Notes: a model not told the origin generated them from the sequence alone. DNA of 20,237 bases from Pseudomonadota bacterium (GCA_030612385.1 JAUWNZ010000003.1:1-20237), one strand, 5' to 3'; counted from the stretch's first letter, positions 6,635-13,687 are shown. Program-made: numbers and translations.

Positions 6635-7705
6635 TTACGCCTCTTCCGTCCTCAATCCATAGACGTATGCCAGTATCTCAGCAACCGCCCTGTACAGATT
6701 TTCCGGGATCATCCCGCCCACATCGATTACCTTATACAATACCTGTGCCACAGGTCTGTTTTCCACTATCGGCACATCCTTTTCTCTGGCAATTTCCTTT
6801 ATCTTTTCAGCGATATAACCTGCTCCTTTGGCAACAACTCTGGGGGCGGACATATCTATTTGATCATACTTCAACGCAACAGCAATATGAGTGGGGTTGG
6901 TTATAATCACATCCGCGCCGGGAACACTCTCCATCATTCTCTGCCTGAGCGCTTCACGCTGAAGACGTCTTATCCTTGCCTTTACAAGAGGGTCTCCCTC
7001 CGTTTGTTTATGCTCATCCTTGACCTCCTGTTTGGTCATCTTGAGCCCCTTCTCATGCTCCCATTTCTGATATATATAATCCAGAATCGAGAGAAATATG
7101 AGCGCCAGACATGTAATGAAGACAATCTTGAACGCCACTTTTCCCGTATAGATCAGTACCTCCCAAACAGTGCGCTCCATGAGGAGAGACAGCTCTTCCA
7201 TCTCTCCCCTGATCACCGCATAGGCAATGAAACCCACAACGGATATCTTAAATATGTTCTTGGCCAGTTCAACCAGGGACTTTAGAGAAAAAAGTCTCTT
7301 AAATCCCTTAATCGGATCAATCTTTGACAGCTTGGGCTGTATGGATTCGGTGGAAAATAAAAACCCAACCTGAAGGTAATTTGCAAGCATACCCGCAACG
7401 AGAACTCCTGACATCAAAGGGAGAAGGATAATAAACATCTTATATGTCAGTCCTGTCATAAGCACTTGAATATTATCACTATTAATAATCATGCCCCCGG
7501 CTTCCCGGAAGATCCACCTCATCATCTCCATTATCTTCTCCACCATACCGGCTCCGCAGAAATAGAATAAAATCAAAGAGATAAGTAAAATTACCGCGGA
7601 TGCCACCTCGGGACTCTTCGCAACCTGCCCCTTCTTTCTTGCTTCTTCTCTTCGCTTAGGTGTTGGTTGTTCAGTCTTTTCCAGGTCTTTATCAACTTCA
7701 GCCAT
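6635..7705 (-). CDS. flhB: flagellar export switch protein FlhB
   Basis: A 356-residue export apparatus protein that changes substrate specificity from rod/hook to filament proteins. The start MAEVDKDLEKTEQPTPKRREEARKKGQ is diagnostic. Four hydrophobic segments lie between about 33 and 210, followed by the cytoplasmic linker and domain. The autocleavage motif NPTH is intact at 270-273 (TNPTHIAVALKY), so cleavage between Asn and Pro is expected. The ribosome site AAGGAG lies 9 bases before the ATG at 7705. The stop is 4 bases from flhA, implying co-translation. A 196-bp gap holding a heptad element separates it from fliR upstream. Confidence 0.97.
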   Translation of the reverse strand: MAEVDKDLEKTEQPTPKRREEARKKGQVAKSPEVASAVILLISLILFYFCGAGMVEKIMEMMRWIFREAGGMIINSDNIQVLMTGLTYKMFIILLPLMSGVLVAGMLANYLQVGFLFSTESIQPKLSKIDPIKGFKRLFSLKSLVELAKNIFKISVVGFIAYAVIRGEMEELSLLMERTVWEVLIYTGKVAFKIVFITCLALIFLSILDYIYQKWEHEKGLKMTKQEVKDEHKQTEGDPLVKARIRRLQREALRQRMMESVPGADVIITNPTHIAVALKYDQIDMSAPRVVAKGAGYIAEKIKEIAREKDVPIVENRPVAQVLYKVIDVGGMIPENLYRAVAEILAYVYGLRTEEA

Positions 7706-7766
7706 GAGCTAAAACTCCTTCGATTTCCAGATCCATGACGCTTCCGTCAAGAATCCTGCACATAAA

Positions 7767-7887
7767 TAGGCTGAAGGTCAGTGGTCAGTGGTCAGTGGTC
7801 AGTGGTCAGAAAATACTGTTCACTGCCCACTGCCCACTGACCACTGTTTTTTTACCTTCTACCTACAGCCTAACAGCCTTCAGCCTA
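7767..7887. repeat. GGTCAGT heptad element with terminal inverted repeats, between flhB and fliR
   Basis: TAGGCTGAAGG at 7767-7777 is matched by CCTTCAGCCTA at 7877-7887. Inside are four to five GGTCAGT units, the loop AAAATACTGTTCACTGCCC, the opposing CCCACTG/CCACTGA units, and T7 at 7847-7853. It is a close sibling of the element at 17691-17788, with one extra CCCACTG unit and a longer right end. Confidence 0.85.
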
Positions 7888-7901
7888 AACAACCTAAACA
7901 G

Positions 7902-8678
7902 TCACATATGACGCAAGAGCATACTCACCTGTCCCTTAAGATTGAAGAAGAAAAATTCAGTAACTTTCAGAAACATCGGCAGGGTCAATCCAATACCTAT
8001 AAGACCCACGGCTATCTTCAAAGGAAAACCAACGATGAATATGTTTATCTGCGGCACCGTCCTGGCAATCAAACCAAGTCCGACACTCGTAAAGAGCAGG
8101 GCCACGATAACAGGAGCACCTGTCTTAATTGCGATAACAAACAGATTCTTCGACAACTCAAGGATGGTCTCCATCAACTCTCCCGAGAAATGAAAGCCGA
8201 GTGGAGGAAGAACGCGATAGCTATCGGAAATGGCATGTAAAAATATATGATGACCGTTTATCGTCAGAAATATCAAAACGGCAATAAGATACTGAAGCTG
8301 CGCTATAATGGAGACCTGCGCGCTGGTCACAGGATCGACAACATTAACTATGGCAAACCCCATTTGAAACCCTATAAGCTGTCCGGCAAGCTGTATCCCC
8401 GCAAAGATCAGTCTGCCGGCAAAACCTATAATAACACCTATCAAAACCTCTCCGGCCATCCTCAACGCCAGAGGGAAAACGGCAAGATCACCCATAGGCG
8501 CCTTCAATTGAACAAAAGGATAAATGAGAAAGACAATAAGGAGTGATAACCCGGCCTTTACCCTGACTGGAACAGTCCTGCCGCCCAACACGGGAATGGT
8601 CACCATAATAGCGCTTACACGGATAAACATGAGTATAAACAGCTCTACCTGTTCTGTAGTCAAAGCCGGTATATTCAT
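7902..8678 (-). CDS. fliR: flagellar export gate protein FliR
   Basis: A 258-residue integral membrane protein, one of the FliP5-FliQ4-FliR1 export gate subunits. The start MNIPALTTEQVELFILMFIRVSAIMVTIPVLGGRTVP matches FliR, and hydrophobic segments continue to about residue 240 (written here in two parts of the protein: N-terminal helix to about 35, then further helices). The conserved GFAIVNVVDPVTSAQVS segment is present in the middle. The ATG at 8678 is only two bases from tandem GGTCAGT units, so no Shine-Dalgarno sequence can be seen; the frame upstream closes at a TGA in the array. Translation may depend on readthrough from fliQ or on a leader-independent mechanism. The stop lies in front of another repeat block. 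Confidence 0.93.
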   Translation of the reverse strand: MNIPALTTEQVELFILMFIRVSAIMVTIPVLGGRTVPVRVKAGLSLLIVFLIYPFVQLKAPMGDLAVFPLALRMAGEVLIGVIIGFAGRLIFAGIQLAGQLIGFQMGFAIVNVVDPVTSAQVSIIAQLQYLIAVLIFLTINGHHIFLHAISDSYRVLPPLGFHFSGELMETILELSKNLFVIAIKTGAPVIVALLFTSVGLGLIARTVPQINIFIVGFPLKIAVGLIGIGLTLPMFLKVTEFFFFNLKGQVSMLLRHM

Positions 8679-8796
8679 AGTGGTCAGTGGTCAGTGGTCA
8701 GGGTTCAGGGTTCAGTATTTACTGTTCAGGGTTCAGGGTTCAGGGTTCACTGAACACTGAACACTGACCACTGAACACTGAACCCCGTGAACCGTC
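8679..8796. repeat. heptad hairpin block filling the fliQ-fliR gap
   Basis: Plus-strand units run GGTCAGT (three copies), then GGGTTCA (two), a spacer TATTTACT, then GGGTTCA (three), followed by opposing ACTGAAC/ACTGACC units and GTGAACCGTCA. The left end is two bases from the fliR ATG; the right end overlaps the fliQ stop. No ribosome site for fliR is left. Confidence 0.85.
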
Positions 8797-9064
8797 ACTT
8801 AACGTACATCGGCAAATTGGTGAAGAGATTGTGGGTATATGTCAAAAGCAAATTGAGCATCCACGGTCCTGCAATCATAAGCGCCGCCATAACGGCTATG
8901 ATCTTGGGAACAAACACCAGCGTCATTTCCTGAATCTGAGTGACCGCCTGGAAGATACTGATCACAAGACCGACAATAAGACCGACAATAAGCATCGGTG
9001 CGGCAACCAGCAGGGTTACCTTCAGTGTCTCGGCTCCTATTCCTAAAACTAAATCCGTGGTCAT
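8795..9064 (-). CDS. fliQ: flagellar export gate protein FliQ
   Basis: An 89-residue protein with two hydrophobic segments (about 16-40 and 52-73), the usual length and form of FliQ. The core VGLIVGLVISIFQAVTQIQE is typical. A longer in-frame reading exists up to 9178, but its first 38 residues come from heptad repeat DNA and overlap fliP. The ATG at 9064 (MTTDLVLGIG) has AGGAG seven bases upstream, so this start is chosen. The stop TGA at 8795-8797 is followed at once by a heptad-array hairpin that fills the gap to fliR. FliQ assembles with FliP and FliR in the export gate. Confidence 0.95.
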   Translation of the reverse strand: MTTDLVLGIGAETLKVTLLVAAPMLIVGLIVGLVISIFQAVTQIQEMTLVFVPKIIAVMAALMIAGPWMLNLLLTYTHNLFTNLPMYVK

Positions 9065-9079
9065 ATTTAGACTCCTAAG

Positions 9080-9136
9080 GGGTTCAATGGTTGACTGTTT
9101 TCTAACCTCTGAACACTGAACACTGAACACTGAACC
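9080..9136. repeat. short heptad hairpin in the fliP-fliQ gap
   Basis: GGTTCAATGGTTGAC on one side pairs partly with three or four CTGAACA/CTGAACC units at 9107-9136. The fliP stop TAG is fused to the first GGTTCAG on the coding strand, and the fliQ ribosome site (AGGAG) lies just outside the other end. Confidence 0.75.
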
Positions 9137-9975
9137 TACGCAAAGCTCTGAATCAGCGAACCGACTATAAGGTGCCACCCATCAACCAGCACAAAGAGAA
9201 GCAACTTAAAGGGCAGGCTTATCATTATGGGAGGAAGCATCATCATACCCATTGAGAGAAGAACACTGGCAACGACCATGTCCAGCACCAGAAACGGCAG
9301 ATATATCAAAAATCCTATCTGAAAAGCTGTTTTCAACTCACTGATTACAAAAGCGGGTATCAATACCGGCATGGATATATCAGCGGGAGTTTGAGGTCTT
9401 TTTGTATTTGAAACCTTCACAAAGAGCGCAAGATCTTTTTCCCTCGTCTGCTTCAACATAAAATCCCTTACCGGCTTTGATCCCAATTTAAGGGCTTCCT
9501 GCGCCGAGATTTGCTCATTAAAGTACGGTTGTATAGCCTGGGTGTTCACTTTCTGCCATATGGGAGTCATAATAAAAAAAGTAAGAAACAACGACAGGCC
9601 GACAATGATCTGGTTTGCAGGCATCTGCTGCGTGCCCAGAGCATGTCGCAGGAGGGAGAAAACAACAACGATTCTTGTAAAGGAGGTCAGCATCACAAGG
9701 ATTGATGGAGCAAGGGAGAGTATAGTGAGCGCCAATAGGAGTTGAAGAACAACGGCCACCTTACCCGGTTGATCGGAACCATCACCTACATTTATGTTAA
9801 TTGAGGGAATAGAGATGGGCTGCGACCAGAGCGATGTGCCTGTAAAAAACAGAACTCCACAGATAATCAGGATACAAACGAGGAGTCTCATCCAATTGCG
9901 ACGATGCAACCGGACGCCGGCACAGGACTGCTCATCAGTTCGTGAAGCGGCGCCACTGAATAATTTGAAACCCAC
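9136..9975 (-). CDS. fliP: flagellar export gate protein FliP
   Basis: A 279-residue version of FliP, main subunit of the export gate core. Conserved sections include ILVMLTSFTRIVVVFSLLR, LGTQQMPANQIIVGLSLFLT, and the C-terminal LPPIMISLPFKLLLFVLVDG. The GTG at 9975 follows the fliO stop directly and has GGAGG six bases upstream, so it is listed as the start. However, FliP normally begins with a cleaved signal peptide, and a good one (MRLLVCILIICGVLFFTG) starts at residue 29, ATG at 9891, which has no ribosome site. The first 28 residues are polar and unlike FliP. The true start is therefore uncertain. The stop TAG merges with the first heptad of the next repeat block. Confidence 0.95.
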   Translation of the reverse strand: MGFKLFSGAASRTDEQSCAGVRLHRRNWMRLLVCILIICGVLFFTGTSLWSQPISIPSININVGDGSDQPGKVAVVLQLLLALTILSLAPSILVMLTSFTRIVVVFSLLRHALGTQQMPANQIIVGLSLFLTFFIMTPIWQKVNTQAIQPYFNEQISAQEALKLGSKPVRDFMLKQTREKDLALFVKVSNTKRPQTPADISMPVLIPAFVISELKTAFQIGFLIYLPFLVLDMVVASVLLSMGMMMLPPIMISLPFKLLLFVLVDGWHLIVGSLIQSFA

Positions 9976-10404
9976 TTAGCGCCTCCCGACAACTTCCCCA
10001 TGACCACCGGGAACATCATCCTTTTCCACAAAACTCATATCTTTCAATTTCGCCCTGCACCATGACAGCCGATCAAAAAATGAGGGAACTTTCCTCTTTT
10101 CCCGACCAGGATATTTCAACCTTTCAAGGGATTCAGGATCCGAAATCGTTGTCAACATGGACATCTGATTGTTTGAAACGCCGATTACAATAATAGCGCC
10201 AAGGACATCCACAAGCATGATGGAACTCTTCGGTCCTAAGTACCTGCTCGATATAACCTTTATAAATTCCTCATCGCCTGCCGCCGCCCCTGTTTTTTTC
10301 ATAATCCTCTTAAAGAAATACACAACCGCAATCATGACCCCTGAAACTACCGCAAGAGCAGACACCATTTTTAAAAGTGACGGGAAAAGTTCTAACGAGT
10401 CCAT
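9976..10404 (-). CDS. fliO: flagellar export assembly protein FliO
   Basis: A 142-residue FliO, a small membrane protein that helps FliP assemble. One membrane segment is at about 13-33 (MVSALAVVSGVMIAVVYFF), followed by the cytoplasmic FliO domain with VISSRYLGPKSSIMLVDVLG and IVIGVSNNQMSML, which match the family. The ATG at 10404 has AGGAG 10 bases upstream. A GTG further up at 10437 is in frame but lies inside a GGTTCAC array and is rejected. The C-terminal tail (about 95-142) is basic and variable. The stop TAA touches the fliP GTG. Confidence 0.88.
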   Translation of the reverse strand: MDSLELFPSLLKMVSALAVVSGVMIAVVYFFKRIMKKTGAAAGDEEFIKVISSRYLGPKSSIMLVDVLGAIIVIGVSNNQMSMLTTISDPESLERLKYPGREKRKVPSFFDRLSWCRAKLKDMSFVEKDDVPGGHGEVVGRR

Positions 10405-10423
10405 GACATACAAGCTCCTTTTA

Positions 10424-10536
10424 GGTTCACGGTTCACGGTTCACGGTTCAGCGGTTAAAAGCTGTCAACCCTGAACACTGAACACTGAACACTTTTTTGG
10501 TTCCGGCTTGTCCGGGTTAGGTTGTTTAGCCTAAAC
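10424..10536. repeat. heptad hairpin block with 29-bp core in the fliN-fliO gap
   Basis: Three GGTTCAC units and a GGTTCAG are followed by GGTTAAAAGCTGTCAACC, three CTGAACA units and the 29-bp core (10493-10521). The palindrome GTTTAG-C-CTAAAC follows at 10524-10536. Its left edge carries the in-frame GTG rejected as the fliO start. Confidence 0.85.
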
Positions 10537-10539
10537 TAC

Positions 10540-11001
10540 CTATTTCAACATACCTACTCTCTCTGAGGGTGAAACAATATCGGTCAATCTTACCCCAAAT
10601 TTTTCATTCACCACCACAACCTCACCCCTCGCAATCAATCTCTGATTTACAAAGATATCCATCGGCTCCCCGGCAATTTTTGTCAATTCGATAACAGAAC
10701 CCTGTCCTATTTGAAGAAGTTCGTTTATCAGCATCCTGCTTCTGCCAAGCTCAACCGTAAGGGTCAGGGGTATATCCATGATGAAATCCAGGTTTAAGGA
10801 AGAATCCGCTTTGCCGGCCTCCCGTATCTCTTCGAACTTTATATCGCTTACATCCGCCGGAGGAGTCGTTATCTTCGATTTTTCAAGATCTTCCTGAACA
10901 TCATCCCAACTGATCTCTTCATCGTTATCATTGGCAGAATTTTTCGGGCCATCTTCATTTTCCACCAGGTTTTCCATTTCAGCCTGCTCCATATTAATCA
11001 T
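10540..11001 (-). CDS. fliN: flagellar switch protein FliN
   Basis: A 153-residue FliN, part of the C-ring switch and the docking site for export cargo. The N-terminal 70 residues are acidic and variable. The SpoA (FliMN C-terminal) domain is at about 74-143, with MDIPLTLTVELGRSRM, LLQIGQGSVIELTK, GEPMDIFVNQRLIARGEVV and NEKFGVRLTDIV, all diagnostic. The ATG at 11001 overlaps the fliM stop by 8 bases and has GGGAG six bases upstream, inside the last fliM codons. A second Met at residue 4 is possible. Its stop is 18 bases from a conserved 29-bp repeat core. Confidence 0.96.
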   Translation of the reverse strand: MINMEQAEMENLVENEDGPKNSANDNDEEISWDDVQEDLEKSKITTPPADVSDIKFEEIREAGKADSSLNLDFIMDIPLTLTVELGRSRMLINELLQIGQGSVIELTKIAGEPMDIFVNQRLIARGEVVVVNEKFGVRLTDIVSPSERVGMLK

Positions 11002-11974
11002 CCCCTTCTCCCTTCATTATTTCCGATATCTGCACCGCCTGGTTCCCCTTATATATCCCGGCATGCCCCTTAAATTTCAGGACACCCCCTGCATAAATAT
11101 CCAGAGGGCCAGCGGCATATCGATCCAAAAGAATCACATCGCCTTTATCAAGGTTTGCAACTCCCATCGCACTAACTTCCGTTCGCCCTAACTCAGCAGT
11201 TATATCTACCACCGATTCCATAAGACCTTTTTTAAACATACCTATCCATGCCCTATCAATCTCAAGCTGCTCACTCTGAAAACCTGCCTGCAACTTATCC
11301 CTTATCGGCGCCAGCATCGAATAGGGAAAACATAAGGTGATTGTTCCGGTGGAATATTCCGCCTCAATCTCAAAGACCACAGCGATCACCATGTCGGTAG
11401 GCGGAACGATTTGAGCAAACTGAGGATTGACCTCTGATCGCTGATAGGTAATCTTGAGATCTATTAATGTCGCCCACGCTCTCTCAAGATCGTCAAGGGC
11501 GCTCAAAACCACCTTCTTAATCAAACTGTTTTCTATGGCTGTAAACTCTCTTCCCTCAACCTTGAATATCTCCTGCCCGGTTCCGCCAAAGAGGATATCC
11601 ACTAAAGAAAATATCACCCGGGACTCCACAACAAATATTGCGCTTCCTCTAAGCGGTTCCATCCTTAACAGATGCAGGCTCGTAGGCACTGGAAGGGTCT
11701 TTGTGAATTCCCCGAATTTCATTACATTTACCGAGCGGGCGCTTACATTAACCACCTTTCTCAATAATGAAGAGAGGGTTGTCCTGAACATCCTTGCAAA
11801 TTTTTCATTGGTCATCTCCAGGGTTGGCATCCTCCCCCTGGTTATGCGATCCTGGCTTGTCAGATCATACTTCCTGAACCCGGAAGTATCATCCTCTTTC
11901 TCAGTCTCAATCTTACCGTCAGATATTCCTCTTAAGAGGGCATCTATCTCTTCCTGTGACAATACCTGGGACAT
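10994..11974 (-). CDS. fliM: flagellar switch protein FliM
   Basis: A 326-residue FliM of usual length, the C-ring subunit that binds phospho-CheY. The N-terminal CheY-binding motif LSQEEIDALL is at 5-14. The middle domain includes RMPTLEMTNEKFARMFRTTL and LLRMEPLRGSAIFVVESRVIF; the C-terminal SpoA domain includes AELGRTEVSAMGVANLDKGD and DIYAGGVLKFKGHAGIYKG. The presence of the CheY motif implies chemotactic switching. The ribosome site AGGGA is about 8 bases upstream of the ATG at 11974, and an array of GGGTTCT heptads begins about 19 bases upstream of the start. Overlaps fliN at its 3' end. Confidence 0.97.
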   Translation of the reverse strand: MSQVLSQEEIDALLRGISDGKIETEKEDDTSGFRKYDLTSQDRITRGRMPTLEMTNEKFARMFRTTLSSLLRKVVNVSARSVNVMKFGEFTKTLPVPTSLHLLRMEPLRGSAIFVVESRVIFSLVDILFGGTGQEIFKVEGREFTAIENSLIKKVVLSALDDLERAWATLIDLKITYQRSEVNPQFAQIVPPTDMVIAVVFEIEAEYSTGTITLCFPYSMLAPIRDKLQAGFQSEQLEIDRAWIGMFKKGLMESVVDITAELGRTEVSAMGVANLDKGDVILLDRYAAGPLDIYAGGVLKFKGHAGIYKGNQAVQISEIMKGEGDD

Positions 11975-11989
11975 TAGGAACTTCCCTGT

Positions 11990-12056
11990 TCAGGGTTCTG
12001 GGTTCTGGGTTCTGGGTTCTGGGTTCAGAGGTTAAAACCCTTGAACCTTTGAACCG
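11990..12056. repeat. GGGTTCT heptad array upstream of fliM
   Basis: Five GGG tracts, each followed by a 4-base spacer TTCT or TTCA, start at 11993, 12000, 12007, 12014 and 12021. They are followed by GGTTAAAACCC and opposing TTGAACC units. The spacing fits a G-quadruplex motif on the plus (template) strand. Confidence 0.8.
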
Positions 12057-12080
12057 TAGTACTCCTCAACAAGTTCGGGG

Positions 12081-12129
12081 GTAGGGGCGACTTTAGTCGC
12101 CCACATCGGGAGGTTAAAACCTCCCCTAC
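12081..12129. repeat. paired variable-stem hairpins with outer GTAGGGG/CCCCTAC arms
   Basis: Two 8-2-8 palindromes lie back to back: GGGCGACT-TT-AGTCGCCC at 12085-12102 and GGGAGGTT-AA-AACCTCCC at 12108-12125. The outer ends GTAGGGG (12081-12087) and CCCCTAC (12123-12129) are complementary, so the unit can also fold as a cruciform. Further TTGAACC-type heptads lie at 12157-12186, up to the fliL stop. This is in the fliM-fliL gap. Confidence 0.8.
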
Positions 12130-12185
12130 CCTAATTTTTATCGAGAAGTTACTCTTAACCGTTGAACCTTTGAACCTTTGAACCC

Positions 12186-12692
12186 TTACTGTATTATAAA
12201 CTCCGTAAAATAGACTCTGACGACATTTCCACCCGTCAGAAAGCTGTTCACGCGTATGGCAATCTCATCCCTGAAACGCTGTCTTCCTTTGTGATTAGTT
12301 AAATCCTCGTATTTTTTCTCTGCGAGCAGATCTAAAATACTGTCCCTCAGTTTTGGCCTCAGCAGTTCCAGCTCCGGTATTACCCCCTGACCGGACAATT
12401 CGAGTTGAATGACCACTTTCAGGTATTTTTCCGCTCTTTTATTATCTCCCATAAGATTAACTATGAAGGGATCCATCCGCCATATAGCGCCTATGGACGG
12501 CAACTGCTGCCCCGTTGCGGCGACTTCAACAGAGCGTTTATTTGCAAGATACATCCATCCAAAAACACCTGAGGCAACAACTATCAGCGCAGCGACAAGA
12601 ATTACAATCCACTTGAGAAGCGGCCCCTTTTTCTTTTCTTCAACCTTTTCTTCTACAATCTCTTCTTTTTTTTCCTTTTCTTCTACAGCCAT
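12186..12692 (-). CDS. fliL: flagellar stator-associated protein FliL
   Basis: A 168-residue FliL. The cytoplasmic start is very rich in Glu and Lys (about 1-26), then one membrane segment at about 27-48 (LKWIVILVAALIVVASGVFG), then a periplasmic domain with FIVNLMGDNKRAEKYLKVVIQLEL and the typical last residues VVRVYFTEFIIQ. FliL rings encircle MotB and support torque. The ATG at 12692 has GGGAG six bases upstream. It lies between fliM and motB, separated from both by repeat-filled gaps of about 210 bp, so co-transcription is likely but translational coupling is not. Confidence 0.95.
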   Translation of the reverse strand: MAVEEKEKKEEIVEEKVEEKKKGPLLKWIVILVAALIVVASGVFGWMYLANKRSVEVAATGQQLPSIGAIWRMDPFIVNLMGDNKRAEKYLKVVIQLELSGQGVIPELELLRPKLRDSILDLLAEKKYEDLTNHKGRQRFRDEIAIRVNSFLTGGNVVRVYFTEFIIQ

Positions 12693-12722
12693 ATTGTTCT
12701 CCCTTAACCTTCCTGTAACCGT

Positions 12723-12890
12723 TTCACCGCAGAGGACGCAGAGACCGCAGAGATGACAAAATAATTAACCTATGATTACAGAAGCGATCATCAAAGCAGC
12801 AAAGGAAAAACTCAAAATTAGAGCGAAACGACTTTAGCTCCTGGCTTACAAGAATAGTTTCTCTGCGCTCTCTGCGAGCTCTGCGGTGAA
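12723..12890. repeat. 168-bp element with 31-bp CGCAGAG inverted repeats, upstream of fliL
   Basis: The left arm 12723-12753 reads TTCACCGCAGAG then CGCAGAG units at 9-bp spacing; the right arm 12860-12890 is its reverse complement with a few mismatches. The 106-bp interior has an open frame on the plus strand, ATG at 12772 to TAG at 12837, giving a 21-residue peptide starting MITEAIIKAAKEKL. It lacks a ribosome site and may be a gene remnant. Confidence 0.8.
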
Positions 12891-12900
12891 CTCTTACCTT

Positions 12901-13590
12901 TCATTTTTCCTTAAACGTCAAAATTATATCCACTCTTCTATTTTGCGCCCTGCTGCACTCATCGATGTTTGGAGAAACAGGTTTAGAATCGGCATAACCG
13001 GCAGCAGATAATCGTTCAGGCGAAATGCCACCTTCCGTGATGAAGTACCTGCCAACATTTACCGCTCGAGCTGTTGAAAGCTCCCAGTTGGATGGAAATT
13101 TCCCGTTACTTATAGGAACATCATCGGTGTGGCCCTCCACCCTTATGAGAGAATCCGTTTTCCCCAACTCAGAACATAATGTCTTAAGTCCCAGGTGGCT
13201 CTTCGGATCAATTTCAGCCGACCCGCTTTTGTATAAAAAATCCTCATCGAGTGAAATAAGCATCCTGTCATCGATTGCTTTCCAATCCATTTTCTCTGTT
13301 CTGTCCACAAAACTTATCAGCCCCGCCAGTCTTTCCTTCCCGCTTCCAAAACCACGGGGCGTTACAGGAAGCACAAAGGGATCAAAGACCCTTACAGCAG
13401 TTCTATCTCCTGCCCCTAACATTCCGAAAGCCTGTCTCACAGCTTGGGTCATCTCTATCACCTTGCCTTTATCAAGATCAGACATGGAAAGAATCAGGAC
13501 GAAAAAAGTGAGCAGAAGGGTAACCATGTCATTAAAGGTCAAAAGCCATTTCCCCCCCGTTTCCTCCGGAGCTTTGGAACGTCTCTTCAA
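12901..13590 (-). CDS. motB: stator protein MotB with intact ion-binding aspartate
   Basis: A 229-residue MotB, the peptidoglycan-anchored stator subunit. A short basic start leads to one membrane helix, WLLTFNDMVTLLLTFFVLILSMS at about 15-37 (split here as WLLTFND and MVTLLLTFF), with the critical Asp at 21. The OmpA-like peptidoglycan-binding domain has VEGHTDDVPISNGKFPSNWE at about 151-170, LSTARAVNV, and AQNRRVDI. The start is TTG at 13590 with a canonical GGAGG six bases upstream; no ATG nearby is suitable. This is the second MotB-family gene after motA; because it retains the Asp, it is the likely ion carrier. Confidence 0.93.
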   Translation of the reverse strand: MKRRSKAPEETGGKWLLTFNDMVTLLLTFFVLILSMSDLDKGKVIEMTQAVRQAFGMLGAGDRTAVRVFDPFVLPVTPRGFGSGKERLAGLISFVDRTEKMDWKAIDDRMLISLDEDFLYKSGSAEIDPKSHLGLKTLCSELGKTDSLIRVEGHTDDVPISNGKFPSNWELSTARAVNVGRYFITEGGISPERLSAAGYADSKPVSPNIDECSRAQNRRVDIILTFKEK

Positions 13591-13613
13591 GAAACACCTC
13601 CGACTAACTACTA

Positions 13614-13687
13614 AGTTTCGGGTTTCGGGTTTCGGGTTTTGGGTTTTGGGTTTTAACTTTAGACTCGAAACCCGAAACTCGAAACTT
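13614..13687. repeat. GGGTTTC/GGGTTTT heptad hairpin between motB and the motB-like gene
   Basis: Five GGG tracts with 4-base loops begin at 13620, 13627, 13634, 13641 and 13648. The opposing arm CGAAACC, CGAAACT, CGAAACT is at 13664-13686. The left edge reaches to about 13 bases from the motB ribosome site. Confidence 0.85.

Noticed and set aside
7706..7766. 21-codon frame overlapping the flhB start (ATG at 7763 on the minus strand)
   Set aside because: It starts at the edge of a repeat, has no ribosome site and no recognisable product; the overlap with flhB is probably chance.
9065..9178. Extended fliQ N-terminus
   Set aside because: It would overlap fliP and read repeat DNA; the ATG at 9064 has AGGAG and gives the usual 89 residues.
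10169..10474. Plus-strand open frames opposite fliO and other genes
   Set aside because: Antisense shadows without ribosome sites; the minus-strand proteins are recognisable.
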